From DAOSXA01 sp964526835 (lineage in GTDB: Bacteria; Zixibacteria; MSB-5A5; GN15; FEB-12), in the NCBI GenBank assembly GCA_964526835.1, contig CAZGMK010000006.1, positions 1 through 64,000 of the forward strand: DNA of 64,000 nt, given 5' to 3'. The position numbers and the translations under genes were made by a program. How positions within the stretch are numbered: the stretch's first letter is position 1; the number at the start of each line of letters is the position of its first letter. Positions 51,239 to 60,027 of the stretch are shown one piece after another. Below the pieces are notes generated by a model. The model saw only the letters and a list, made by a program, of their open reading frames with translations, was not told the origin of the DNA and did no database searches.

Positions 51239-51678
51239 TGACAATGGCGATAGCGCTGAGCGTCATAACACACTCGCCCGAGGAGACCATGGGTCTGGCC
51301 GAGAGGATCGCGGCGGCTTTGCGTCCCGGCGACGTGCTGGTCCTCACCGGGGAATTGGGCGCCGGCAAGACAGAATTCGTGCGCGGTCTGGCCGGAGCTC
51401 TCGGTCACGACCGCGATAAAGTCAACTCTCCGAGCTTTACAATCGTCAACGAGTATCCCGGTGATAGGCCCCTGTACCATCTCGACCTGTATCGCATCAA
51501 GGATGTTGATGAGCTGTATGAAGTCGGTTGGGATGATTATCTGGACCGCGACGGTTTGGTCGTCGTGGAATGGGGTGAGAAGGCCGCACCGCTTCTGCCG
51601 CCGAGGTACTATCGCGTGACTTTCGCGATCACCGGCGAAACCGATCGAAAAGTAGAAATTGAGGCGGTGTCCCCATGA
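51235..51678 (+). CDS. tsaE: tRNA threonylcarbamoyladenosine biosynthesis ATPase TsaE
   Basis: A 147-residue P-loop protein. The Walker A is VLTGELGAGKTEFVRGLA (about 35-52), followed by VNSPSFTIVNEYPGDRPLYH with the conserved T-x-x-N/E, DLYRIKDVDELYEVGWDDYL and VVEWGEKA, all TsaE hallmarks. It supports formation of t6A37 on ANN-decoding tRNAs together with TsaB, TsaD and TsaC. It begins in an ATGA overlap with porX (possible starts 51235 or 51238 ATGATG, or ATG 51244) and overlaps tsaB by four bases. Confidence 0.93.
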   Translation: MMTMAIALSVITHSPEETMGLAERIAAALRPGDVLVLTGELGAGKTEFVRGLAGALGHDRDKVNSPSFTIVNEYPGDRPLYHLDLYRIKDVDELYEVGWDDYLDRDGLVVVEWGEKAAPLLPPRYYRVTFAITGETDRKVEIEAVSP

Positions 51679-52367
51679 TTGAAGGCCGATATGACAACCT
51701 ACTGGCAATTGATACCGCGACGGCGATGTTGCGGCTCGCTGTATCGTTCGGAGGCGACCGTATGATCAAGTCCGAAGAGCCCAACGAATTCTCCCATGCC
51801 AGCGTGATCATGAAGAAGGTGTCCGACCTGCTGATGACCGCCGACGTTGAGTCGCGGCGCCTGGATGGTCTCATTGTCAATATCGGGCCGGGTTCGTTTA
51901 CCGGACTGCGCATCGGTCTTTCCGCCGCCAAGGGTATGGCGGTCGTCGGCGACACGCCGATAGTGGGTATCAGCATGTTCGAACTGGCCGCCGCCCGCCT
52001 GGCCGGTTCAGCGGACGAAATAAAGGTCGTGGTTCCGTTCAAGCGGGATCAGGTCTATGTCGGGATAGTTGTAGATTCTCGTTGCGAGCTCGAGTCGGTG
52101 CGTACCGTCGGATTGGCCGGTCTGGCCGACTACCTTGGTACGACTCCCGCTGCTGCGGTAGGGCTCGACCTTCGGCAGTTGGCGCCGTCCATCCGGACGC
52201 CATCGACCGGCGCACAGATTGAATACTCGGTGGCGGATCTGTTAGCTCTCGGCCGCATCCGGCTGGAGCAGGGCAGGGCCGATGAGCTGGCATCGCTGGA
52301 GCCGCTTTACCTGCAGAAATCTCAGGCGGAGATCAAGTTTGAGCAAGGCCGGCAGGGACGGAGCTAA
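51675..52367 (+). CDS. tsaB: tRNA threonylcarbamoyladenosine biosynthesis protein TsaB
   Basis: A 230-residue protein of the ASKHA fold. It shows LLAIDTATAMLRLAVSFGG near the start, DGLIVNIGPGSFTGLRIGLS (about 62-81) and AAKGMAVVGDTPIVGISMFE, the standard TsaB N-terminal blocks. The C-terminal domain is shorter and less conserved, as usual. It partners TsaD and TsaE in t6A formation. The ATG overlaps the tsaE stop (ATGA). The 3' end overlaps rimI by 29 bases, an arrangement frequently seen for tsaB-rimI. Confidence 0.92.
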   Translation: MIEGRYDNLLAIDTATAMLRLAVSFGGDRMIKSEEPNEFSHASVIMKKVSDLLMTADVESRRLDGLIVNIGPGSFTGLRIGLSAAKGMAVVGDTPIVGISMFELAAARLAGSADEIKVVVPFKRDQVYVGIVVDSRCELESVRTVGLAGLADYLGTTPAAAVGLDLRQLAPSIRTPSTGAQIEYSVADLLALGRIRLEQGRADELASLEPLYLQKSQAEIKFEQGRQGRS

Positions 52368-52824
52368 CGTCCGAATCCGTCCGATGACCGAGGACGACAT
52401 ATCGGAAGTTGTTGCCCTGGAGAGAGATATATTTCCGGATGCCTGGCCCGCAGCGGCCTTCGAGGAGGCGATGGCGGAGCCGAGCTGGGGATGTCTGGTC
52501 GCCGAGTACGGGCACAAGATAGTCGGCTACGCCTGCCTGCAGATCATCGATGTAGAAGCGCACCTGACCAACATCGCCGTGGCTGCTGAGCACCGGCGAA
52601 AAAACATTGCCAGACAACTGCTGGGGCGTATCTTACGGACCGTACGGGAAAGCAAGTGTCACTATTTGCTGCTGGAAGTCAGGCCGCGCAATCGGGCGGC
52701 CATCGCTTTTTATGAAAAGCATGGCTTTGAGCTGATGTACAAGCGACCGGGCTACTATCGTAATCCGGTTGAGGATGCCTTGGTGTTCGTGCTTAACCTC
52801 GAATCGGGCGAACAGGATGACTGA
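52339..52824 (+). CDS. rimI: Ribosomal protein S18 alanine N-acetyltransferase
   Basis: A 161-residue GNAT acetyltransferase. VRIRPMTEDDISEVVALERD is the first strand-helix, AWPAAAFEEAMAE and GYACLQIIDVEAHLTNIAVA lead to the acetyl-CoA loop RRKNIARQLLGRILRTV, then LLLEVRPRNRAAIAFYEKHG and the RimI-type end YYRNPVEDALVF. The TTG at 52339 is taken as start: GGAG lies eight to nine bases upstream, whereas the ATG at 52384 would remove the first beta strand. RimI acetylates the N-terminal Ala of S18, but relatives of this group can acetylate other proteins. Its place after tsaB is classical. Confidence 0.88.
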   Translation: MSKAGRDGANVRIRPMTEDDISEVVALERDIFPDAWPAAAFEEAMAEPSWGCLVAEYGHKIVGYACLQIIDVEAHLTNIAVAAEHRRKNIARQLLGRILRTVRESKCHYLLLEVRPRNRAAIAFYEKHGFELMYKRPGYYRNPVEDALVFVLNLESGEQDD

Positions 52825-52827
52825 AAT

Positions 52828-53676
52828 ATGGCGTGGTTTCGCAAAGATAAGACCGGCATAGAATCCACCGAGCGAAAGGACATTCCCGAGGGTCTGTGGA
52901 CCAAGTGCACATCCTGCGGCGAGATCGTCTATAGCAGGAAGATGGAGCAACTGCTCTGGGTTTGCCCTAACTGCTCGTTCCACTTTCGCATCCCTTCCCA
53001 GAAGTACATAAGCCTGCTCCTGGACAACGGGCAACTGGAGGAATACGACAAGGGCCTTACTTCGACCGATCCGCTCAAGTTCAAGGACTCCAAGCGCTAC
53101 CCCGATCGCATTAAGGCCGCCCAGGCGAAATCGGGTCAGCCGGAAGGGGTTATCTCAGGAATCGGCCGGATCGACGGAATCGCAGTGTCGTTCGCGATCA
53201 TGAACTTCGCTTTCATCGGTGGTTCTATGGGATCGGTAGTGGGAGAAAAGATCGCCCGCGCCAGTGAGCGTTCGATCGAGATGGAGATACCGTTGATCAT
53301 CGTCTCGTGCTCCGGGGGCGCCCGCATGCAGGAATCGATCCTGTCGCTGATGCAAATGGCCAAGACTTCGGCCCTACTCGGTGTCCTGGCCGAGAAGGGT
53401 ATCCCATACATCTCGATCCTCACCAATCCCACTACGGCGGGCGTAATGGCCTCGTATGCCTCCCTGGGCGATGTCATCATAGCTGAGCCCAAGGCGCTCC
53501 TGGGATTCGCCGGACCGCGCGTGATAAAACAGACCATCGGGGCCGACTTGCCCGAGGGCTTTCAATCCTCGGAGTTCTTTCGGGACAAGGGTTTCCTCGA
53601 TAAGATCGTCGAGCGCAAGGACCTCAGACCGACAGTCGCTAGACTGCTAAATTACATGTGGCGAAACAGGCGCTAA
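52828..53676 (+). CDS. accD: Acetyl-CoA carboxylase carboxyltransferase subunit beta
   Basis: A 282-residue AccD. The zinc ribbon CTSCGEIVYSRKMEQ...CPNC (about 29-51) is intact, followed by the carboxyltransferase core: DSKRYPDRIKAAQAKSG, FIGGSMGSVVGEKIARA, SCSGGARMQESILSLMQMAK, TNPTTAGVMASYASLGDVII and PKALLGFAGPRVIKQTI, ending in LPEGFQSSEFFRDKGFLD. It transfers carboxyl from biotin to acetyl-CoA with AccA in fatty-acid synthesis. Length is standard. It begins three bases after rimI and overlaps folC by 19 bases, the usual accD-folC order. Confidence 0.95.
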   Translation: MAWFRKDKTGIESTERKDIPEGLWTKCTSCGEIVYSRKMEQLLWVCPNCSFHFRIPSQKYISLLLDNGQLEEYDKGLTSTDPLKFKDSKRYPDRIKAAQAKSGQPEGVISGIGRIDGIAVSFAIMNFAFIGGSMGSVVGEKIARASERSIEMEIPLIIVSCSGGARMQESILSLMQMAKTSALLGVLAEKGIPYISILTNPTTAGVMASYASLGDVIIAEPKALLGFAGPRVIKQTIGADLPEGFQSSEFFRDKGFLDKIVERKDLRPTVARLLNYMWRNRR

Positions 53677-54953
53677 GTAAACGACACAATTTCGCTCAGG
53701 CCGAGCGCTTTATCCTCTCCAGGGAATTCTTCGGCATGAAGCTGGGGCTGGAGAACGTCTCCGGTTTCCTGAGCGATATCGGCTCGCCACAGCTCGATTA
53801 TCCCTCGATCCACATATCCGGTACCAACGGTAAGGGCTCCACCGCCGCGATGCTGGCCTCCATTCTCACTGCGTCCGGACACCGCACCGGCCTTTTCACT
53901 TCACCCCATTTGATAAGCCTCAGGGAGCGAGTCCGAATCGATGGAGAGGACATTCCGAAGGTCTCGGTAAGTGGTTTCGTCGATCGCCACCGCCGCGAAC
54001 TCACCCGGCGCAAACTGTCCTTCTTCGAGGTTGTCACCGCTCTGGCCCTGGAGTATTTCTCACGGCAGAAGGTCGACATAGCCGTAATCGAGGTCGGTCT
54101 CGGTGGGCGGCTCGATGCTACCAACGTCCTTCGTCCTCTCCTGACTGTCACCACCGATGTCAGTTTCGACCACGTGGAATTCTTGGGCGATACTCTCGGT
54201 CGGATTGCCTGGGAGAAGGCCGGTATCGTTAAGCCCGGCGTTCCGCACCTTATGGGCCTTCTGCCTTCAGAGGCCGAGCGCATGCAAAGGCGCGTCTGCG
54301 CCGAACGCAGCGCCCCCGTGCATCACCTGACCCGAGCCGGCTTCCGGTGTGGGGGCTCTCCGGGGCGCCTGGACTTCGCCGACAATGGCTTTCGCCTTGA
54401 TGGTCTTCGTCTCAGCTTGCTCGGTCGTCACCAGATTGTCAACGCTGCTCTGGCTGTCAAAGCCGCCGCACTCATTCGCCGTCCCGACCTCCCGATCACG
54501 AAGCAGGCCGTTCGTACAGGGCTGATGAACACCCACTGGCCTGGAAGATTCCAGGTCATTCGTCGATGTAGTCAGCCAACCGTCGTCCTTGATGTCGGCC
54601 ACAATGAAAAGGGCATGCGAAGCTTTGTGGACACGTTTGCATCGGTGTTTCCCGGACGCAAGGCGCACATCATTACTGGATTTGTCAGGAGGAAGCAGCA
54701 TCAGCGAATGATCGATTCCCTGGCCGAAATCGCCGGCGAATTCCACCTGACGCGTCTGGCGACCCATAGGAGCATCGATGTCCATGAGGTCATGTCAGCG
54801 CTCGACTTTCACGGACTACCGGCACACCGTCGAGGATCATTGCACTCGGCGTGGTGTAATGTCTTGAATCAGGCCGGGCCCGACGATATAATAGCCATAG
54901 TCGGCTCCCACTATCTGGTGGGGGAGTATCTGCGAAAGTACGAGTGCAAATGA
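53658..54953 (+). CDS. folC: Folylpolyglutamate synthase / dihydrofolate synthase
   Basis: A 431-residue Mur-ligase-like FolC. Blocks: FFGMKLGLENVSGFLSDIGS, the ATP loop HISGTNGKGSTAAMLASIL (about 53-71), LFTSPHLISLRERVRIDGE, AVIEVGLGGRLDATNVL, TTDVSFDHVEFLGDTLGRIA and WPGRFQVIRR, then LDVGHNEKGM. It adds glutamate to folates, and possibly to dihydropteroate as well. It starts with GTG 53658 inside accD (19-base overlap), with no better start before the first conserved block. Its stop overlaps the following kinase start (ATGA). Confidence 0.93.
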   Translation: MAKQALSKRHNFAQAERFILSREFFGMKLGLENVSGFLSDIGSPQLDYPSIHISGTNGKGSTAAMLASILTASGHRTGLFTSPHLISLRERVRIDGEDIPKVSVSGFVDRHRRELTRRKLSFFEVVTALALEYFSRQKVDIAVIEVGLGGRLDATNVLRPLLTVTTDVSFDHVEFLGDTLGRIAWEKAGIVKPGVPHLMGLLPSEAERMQRRVCAERSAPVHHLTRAGFRCGGSPGRLDFADNGFRLDGLRLSLLGRHQIVNAALAVKAAALIRRPDLPITKQAVRTGLMNTHWPGRFQVIRRCSQPTVVLDVGHNEKGMRSFVDTFASVFPGRKAHIITGFVRRKQHQRMIDSLAEIAGEFHLTRLATHRSIDVHEVMSALDFHGLPAHRRGSLHSAWCNVLNQAGPDDIIAIVGSHYLVGEYLRKYECK

Positions 54954-56317
54954 GTCGAAACAGATCGAGAGATCAAAGCCAATCGCCGTCGCCTGAGAAC
55001 GAGTCGGCCGACCTCCGGAGCCGTCTGGCGGAGCTATCCCACAAGATCGAGACGCTTACCGAGACCAACCGCCAGCTCAAGCGGAAGATTTTCGATCTTT
55101 ACACCATCTTCGAAATCAGTCGCGACTTCAACGCCGTCCTTGAATACCAGACCCTGTTGGACACCTTCATGCTGACCTCGCTGGCCCAGGTCGGTGCGTC
55201 CAGAGCGGCCATATTCCTGCCCTCCGAGGTCCAAGACGACCGCTATGTTCTGGCTCGAGGCAAGGGCTCCGGCGGCTTTCCGGATCGCCGTCACTTCTTC
55301 AAGTCCGGGTCCCGTCTGCTCACCTATCTCACCAAGCTCAACCGCCCGCTGCCGACCGAGGAGTTAATGGGTGACATGGCCCGTCGCGGAGAGCGCACCA
55401 TTCTGGAGGCATTTCATCCCGGTTTGGTCGTTCCACTGATCTACCAGTCGCGACTCCGCGGCGTCTTCATTATCAGCGACAAGATGCAGGGACGGGACTT
55501 CCTGATGGATGATGTGGAGTTTCTTTCGGTGTTGGGCAACCAAATATCGGTGGCGATCGAGAATGCCCGCCTCTACGAATCCGAGAAGGAGGCCACTCGC
55601 CAGTTGCGGGCCGCCCAGGACAAGCTGGTCAGCACCGAACGCCTGGCGGCGCTGGGGGAGATGTCGGCCAAGGTGGCCCATGAGATCAATAATCCCCTGG
55701 GAATCATCAAGAACTATTTGCACCTCACGCTCCGGGCCCTTGACGATAACCCTCAGGCCCGCAGCTATGTTGATGTTGTAGGACAGGAACTCAACCGGAT
55801 TGCACGGATTGTCCGCGAACTGCTGGACTTCCACCGGCCGCACCCACCCGTTTACGAACCGATGGACCTGACGAAAATCATCGACGATATTCTGACCCTG
55901 ATGGCTCGTCAATTCGAATCAAGACGCATCGAAGTCGTCAAGCAGTACAGCGATGACCTGGACCTAATAGAAGCTTCGGAGGAGAATCTCAAGCAGGTCT
56001 TTCTCAACCTGTTCATTAATGCCCTTGATGCCATGCGCGACGGCGGTCGCCTGCGAGTTGAGGTGGCCCGCAACAACGGCCGTGTCCGAATCCGGATCGA
56101 CGACACCGGTCCCGGCATAGCGGCCGACAATATTGGACGCATCTTCGAGCCTTTCTTTACGACGAAGGAACTGGGTCAGGGCACCGGCCTGGGATTATCT
56201 GTGTGTTATGGCATAATCAAACGCCACAACGGTACGATAACTTACAATAACACAAACGTCGGAGGACGATTCACTATCGAATTGCCAGTAGAGCACCATG
56301 ACAACCAGGACGACTGA
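54950..56317 (+). CDS. GAF-domain sensor histidine kinase (soluble)
   Basis: A 455-residue cytoplasmic kinase with no membrane helix. Residues 20-45 form a coiled coil (LRSRLAELSHKIETLTETNR), residues 55-205 a GAF-like sensor domain (YTIFEISRDFNAVLEYQTLL to VLGNQISVAIENARLY), then a signalling helix and HisKA with the His in MSAKVAHEINNPLGIIKNYL. The ATPase part shows N-box NLFINALDAM, G1 IDDTGPGIA, and FEPFFTTKELGQGTGLGLSV. It starts at ATG 54950 overlapping the folC stop; a GTG six bases earlier is possible. It overlaps the next signalling gene by 20 bases, and the three proteins to 60006 probably form one pathway. Confidence 0.88.
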   Translation: MSRNRSRDQSQSPSPENESADLRSRLAELSHKIETLTETNRQLKRKIFDLYTIFEISRDFNAVLEYQTLLDTFMLTSLAQVGASRAAIFLPSEVQDDRYVLARGKGSGGFPDRRHFFKSGSRLLTYLTKLNRPLPTEELMGDMARRGERTILEAFHPGLVVPLIYQSRLRGVFIISDKMQGRDFLMDDVEFLSVLGNQISVAIENARLYESEKEATRQLRAAQDKLVSTERLAALGEMSAKVAHEINNPLGIIKNYLHLTLRALDDNPQARSYVDVVGQELNRIARIVRELLDFHRPHPPVYEPMDLTKIIDDILTLMARQFESRRIEVVKQYSDDLDLIEASEENLKQVFLNLFINALDAMRDGGRLRVEVARNNGRVRIRIDDTGPGIAADNIGRIFEPFFTTKELGQGTGLGLSVCYGIIKRHNGTITYNNTNVGGRFTIELPVEHHDNQDD

Positions 56318-58451
56318 TCAGCTTAACGACAGGATCATCATCGTAGACGATGAACAGCGCATGTGCGAGTCGCTGTCCGCCCTGCTGATCGACGACGGGT
56401 ACGCGGTGGATAGCTTCCAGAAATCCGCTGACGCCGCCGATGCGATTCGGCAAGAACGAGTCGATCTGTTGATAACCGATATCAAGATGCCCGGGCTTGA
56501 CGGGATAGAGTTGCTCAAGATTGTCAAGGAGGTTGATGAAGAGATACCGGTGATACTGATGACCGGGTACGCCTCGCTCGACACTGCCATAGAGGCGGTC
56601 GCGGCCGGAGCCTACGACTACCTCATGAAGCCGATCGAATTCACGGCCCTTGAGTTTGCAGTGCGCAGGGCCCTTGAAAGGCGCCGGGCGGCGATCGATC
56701 GTCGTCAACTCCTGGAGCGCCTCAAGATCGCCACGCTGCTTCAAGAACGGCGAATCAGCGAGCTCAATGCGCTATACGAAGCAGGCAAATCGATCGGTTC
56801 GGCGTCTAACCTGAAAGACCTCCTGCGCCAGCTTGTCACCCTCGCATCATCAGTGACCGAGGCACGTACCGGTTCGATCATGCTTCTGGATGAAAGGGGC
56901 GAAAACCTCACGATCGATGCAGCCAGTGGTCTGGAGCAGAGCATTGTCGACCGTACTGTCCTGCCGGTGGGCGAGTCGATCGCGGGCTACGTGGCCAAGA
57001 CCGGCGAGCCGCTCAAAATCGACAATATCGAGGAGGATGACCGCTTTAGCCGCCGGAACCGCGAGCGGTACAGCCACGCATCGCTTTTGTGCGCTCCCCT
57101 GATTATTAAGAACAAAGTGATCGGGGTGATCAACATGGCCAACAAGGAAGGAGATCAGCCGTTCACCGACAACGACTTGCGACTGCTGGTCACTTTCGCC
57201 GCCCAGGCGGCAGTGGCGGTCGATGACGCCAACCAGTTCGAAAAGAACCGTCGGCGCCTGGTCGAGTTCGAGATTCTACACGAGCTCTCGACCGAGACCT
57301 CGCAGCTCCAGTCGGTCAACCAGTTCCGAGCGATTCTGGCCGATAAGCTGGCCCGGGTGTTCCCGGTCGATTATTCGCTCTGGTTCAACTACAATCAGCA
57401 GGGCGGATTCCTTGAACTGGCCGCGGCCACCGGCATTGAAGAAATCCCGCTGACCGGAACCGGCGGTATCGACCTCGATGCCGTCGAGCGCGATAGCTTG
57501 CGCTTAAACGGTCTGCATTTGGGCGTTGAAGAGTACGATGATGTGGAAAGACTCACGGCCATCGTGCGCCCGGAACTCGAAAGAGGTTCTCGGTTTCCCA
57601 CGCCACAAGCGGCCTTCATGGCGATCCCGATTATTAAGGCCGGACAACTGGCCCATGTCTTCTGTTTAGGCGCCGATTCAGGGCGACCTTACGATGCCGA
57701 TGATCTCTCCCTGTCGCGGCTCGTGGTGTCGCAGGCTGCCTTGATATTCGAGCGGGAGCAATCGCTGCTTAACGCGACCCGGCTGCTGACCATGGGCAAT
57801 ATGATAAGCGAGATCTCCCACGACCTTCGCAAACCCCTGACGTCAATCAAGGGCAGTCTGCAAATCATAAGGAAGAGATATCCGGATGTCAGCGAAACCG
57901 ATTTGGTGCGGATGATAGATTCCGAAGTCGCGCGGATGAATGAGCTCGTGCGCGAATTGGTCGACTTCTCCAATCCGAACAAATACGAGACACAGAAAGT
58001 CGACCTGCGCGAACTGGTGGAACGGGCCGCCGAGCTGGTCGGCCCCGATTTGCGCAAGCGGAATATCGACTTTGTTTCCGAGTACGAGTCGGCCGACTGG
58101 GAGCAGATGGTCAACAAGAACCAGATCATCGAGGCCTTGCTGAATCTGTTCATCAATGCGATTGATGTCATGCCCGATGGAGGCAGGCTCACGGTTCGGG
58201 GCGGTTTCGAAAGACCGGAACACAAAAAGGACAACTACCTGGCGCTGAAAATCATTGATACCGGTCCCGGCATCAGCAAGGAAAGCCTGCCCCGGGTCTT
58301 CGACCGCTATTTCACGACCAAGGAGACGGGCACTGGTCTCGGGCTGGCCGTGGTGGAGCGGATTGTCTCGGCGCACTCGGGAACTCTCAGCGTAACCTCG
58401 CAAGAGGGTGAAGGCACCACTTTCACTCTGTATTTCCCCGATTACAAGTGA
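56298..58451 (+). CDS. Hybrid REC-GAF-GAF histidine kinase
   Basis: A 717-residue soluble signalling protein. Order: receiver domain at residues 11-125 (IIIVDDEQ, phospho-acceptor D61 in LLITDIKMPG, K in YLMKPIEF), a coiled helix, GAF 1 (about 165-320, ending LLVTFAAQAAVAVDDANQF), a second GAF-like domain (about 330-490), HisKA with the His in MISEISHDLRKPLTSIKGSL, and HATPase (NLFINAIDVMPDGG, IIDTGPGISKE, YFTTKETGTGLGLAVV). Having the receiver at the N-terminus, before the kinase, means it can be controlled by phosphorylation from another kinase, most simply the one encoded just upstream (20-base overlap). The output is probably the sigma-54 activator that follows. Confidence 0.9.
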   Translation: MTTRTTDQLNDRIIIVDDEQRMCESLSALLIDDGYAVDSFQKSADAADAIRQERVDLLITDIKMPGLDGIELLKIVKEVDEEIPVILMTGYASLDTAIEAVAAGAYDYLMKPIEFTALEFAVRRALERRRAAIDRRQLLERLKIATLLQERRISELNALYEAGKSIGSASNLKDLLRQLVTLASSVTEARTGSIMLLDERGENLTIDAASGLEQSIVDRTVLPVGESIAGYVAKTGEPLKIDNIEEDDRFSRRNRERYSHASLLCAPLIIKNKVIGVINMANKEGDQPFTDNDLRLLVTFAAQAAVAVDDANQFEKNRRRLVEFEILHELSTETSQLQSVNQFRAILADKLARVFPVDYSLWFNYNQQGGFLELAAATGIEEIPLTGTGGIDLDAVERDSLRLNGLHLGVEEYDDVERLTAIVRPELERGSRFPTPQAAFMAIPIIKAGQLAHVFCLGADSGRPYDADDLSLSRLVVSQAALIFEREQSLLNATRLLTMGNMISEISHDLRKPLTSIKGSLQIIRKRYPDVSETDLVRMIDSEVARMNELVRELVDFSNPNKYETQKVDLRELVERAAELVGPDLRKRNIDFVSEYESADWEQMVNKNQIIEALLNLFINAIDVMPDGGRLTVRGGFERPEHKKDNYLALKIIDTGPGISKESLPRVFDRYFTTKETGTGLGLAVVERIVSAHSGTLSVTSQEGEGTTFTLYFPDYK

Positions 58452-58500
58452 ACCCGGTCCCCGTGCATTTGTTTGCCTTCTGCAAGGTATTGCTGATTTC

Positions 58501-58516
58501 CGGCAAGTTTCTTGCC
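58501..58516 (+). promoter_or_regulatory. Sigma-54-like element and perfect palindrome before the activator gene
   Basis: CGGCAAGTTTCTTGCC has GG and GC separated by ten bases with GGCA and TTGC matching a -24/-12 promoter, predicting a start near 58527. It is also a perfect inverted repeat GGCAAG-ttt-CTTGCC, so it could instead be an operator or small hairpin. Both readings are open. Confidence 0.4.
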
Positions 58517-58563
58517 TTGTTGTATTGAAAAGTCGTGCAGAAATGCCGATAGAAGTATAGCAA

Positions 58564-60006
58564 ATGGTAACAACAATGGCTAAGACCAAAGAAAAAGTCA
58601 AGATACTCGTTATCGACGACGACCCGAAGGTTTCCTGGTTGCTGACCGAGGGGCTGTCGGAGAAGTTCGAGTTCATTTCGGCGCGTGACGGCATGGAAGG
58701 CATCCAAATGGTCTCCACGGAGAAGCCTGATCTCATCCTGCTGGATATCAAGATGCCTGGTATGAGCGGGCTTGAGGTGCTTGAGAAGCTCAACAAGGCC
58801 GATTCGCGTCCAGAGGTGATTATGGTCAGCGGCCATGATGATACCCAGTATGTGGTCGAATCGATCAAGCTGGGGGCGGCCGAATTCGTCAAGAAGCCAT
58901 TCGATATCGATGAAATAGAGATCCACCTGAGCTCGGTGCTCGAGCGCCGGCAGCTGCGTAGGGAAGTGCGCGAGCTGAAGGACGAACTGAAATCGCGCGA
59001 CGATGCCTGGTCCAATTTCGTCGGCGACTCCGAACCGATGCAGAAAGTCAAGTCGATCATCGAGCAAGTGGCTGATTCGGAGCTGACCGTGCTGATCCGA
59101 GGGGAATCCGGCACTGGCAAGGAGATTGCGGCTCGTGGGCTGCACCAGCTGTCCAGCCGCTCGGGTCGGCCCTTCATCAAGGTCAACTGCGCAGCCATCC
59201 CGCGTGACCTGCTCGAAGCCGAGCTTTTCGGCTATGAAAAGGGCGCATTCACTGGCGCCCACAAGACGAAACAGGGCCGCTTTGAGCTGGCCGACAAGGG
59301 TACTATCTTCCTCGATGAGATCGGCGACATGCCCCTCGAATTGCAGTCGAAGCTGCTCCAGGTTCTTGAGCAGCAGGAATTCGTGAGGGTCGGGGGTATC
59401 CACAATATCCACGTCGATGTCAGGATAATCTGCGCCACGAATCGGAACCTCGAAGAGGGTATTCAGGAACGTTCGTTCCGCGATGACCTGTTCTATCGCC
59501 TCAATGAGATCAGTCTATTTCTGCCGTCACTGAGACAGCGCCCAGAGGATGTTCCGTTGCTGGTCAACCATTTCGTCGAGAAGTACAACAACTTGTACAA
59601 TAAGGACTTCACCGGCTTCACGCCCGATGTGCAGGGTCGTCTGGTCGCATTCCCCTGGCCGGGCAACGTGCGCCAACTCGAGAATATGGTCAAGCAGGTG
59701 GTGGTCCGCGGCGATGAGTCGGTCATACTCGATTTGCTGGCCTCGGCGGGAGGCCAGTCGGCGCCTGGCGCCGACGTTGACTCGCCTGCCGACCCCGGCC
59801 CTGCCGATTTGCCCGGCGCTAAGATCGATGACTTCTCCCTGAAAGACCATATCGGACGTATTGTGGCTCGCGAAGAACGTCGCCTGATCAAGGAAGTTCT
59901 GACCAGGACCAACTGGAACCGACGCAGGGCCGCTGATATGCTCAAGATAAGCTATCGATCGCTGCTCTACAAAATCAAAGACTATGATTTGAACGTCATC
60001 AAGTAG
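58564..60006 (+). CDS. Sigma-54-dependent response regulator (NtrC family)
   Basis: A 480-residue activator. Residues 12-125 are a receiver (VIDDDPK, phospho-acceptor D61 in LILLDIKMPG, K in FVKKPFDID). The AAA+ domain has Walker A RGESGTGKEIAARGLH, the sigma-54 loop YEKGAFTGAHKT, Walker B GTIFLDEIGDMP and the arginine-finger region. After a Pro/Ala-rich linker a Fis-type helix-turn-helix closes the protein (NRRRAADMLKISYRSLLYKI). The start is uncertain between ATG 58564 and ATG 58576 because no clear ribosome site is visible. It follows two kinases, separated by 112 bases that contain a sigma-54-like site, so it may regulate its own gene. Confidence 0.92.
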   Translation: MVTTMAKTKEKVKILVIDDDPKVSWLLTEGLSEKFEFISARDGMEGIQMVSTEKPDLILLDIKMPGMSGLEVLEKLNKADSRPEVIMVSGHDDTQYVVESIKLGAAEFVKKPFDIDEIEIHLSSVLERRQLRREVRELKDELKSRDDAWSNFVGDSEPMQKVKSIIEQVADSELTVLIRGESGTGKEIAARGLHQLSSRSGRPFIKVNCAAIPRDLLEAELFGYEKGAFTGAHKTKQGRFELADKGTIFLDEIGDMPLELQSKLLQVLEQQEFVRVGGIHNIHVDVRIICATNRNLEEGIQERSFRDDLFYRLNEISLFLPSLRQRPEDVPLLVNHFVEKYNNLYNKDFTGFTPDVQGRLVAFPWPGNVRQLENMVKQVVVRGDESVILDLLASAGGQSAPGADVDSPADPGPADLPGAKIDDFSLKDHIGRIVAREERRLIKEVLTRTNWNRRRAADMLKISYRSLLYKIKDYDLNVIK

Positions 60007-60027
60007 CCGCCGGTACTTTCGGCGCGT

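Noticed and set aside
57843..59198. 451-residue frame on the minus strand spanning two genes
   Set aside because: Antisense to the hybrid kinase and the sigma-54 activator; Ser/Arg-rich without domains.
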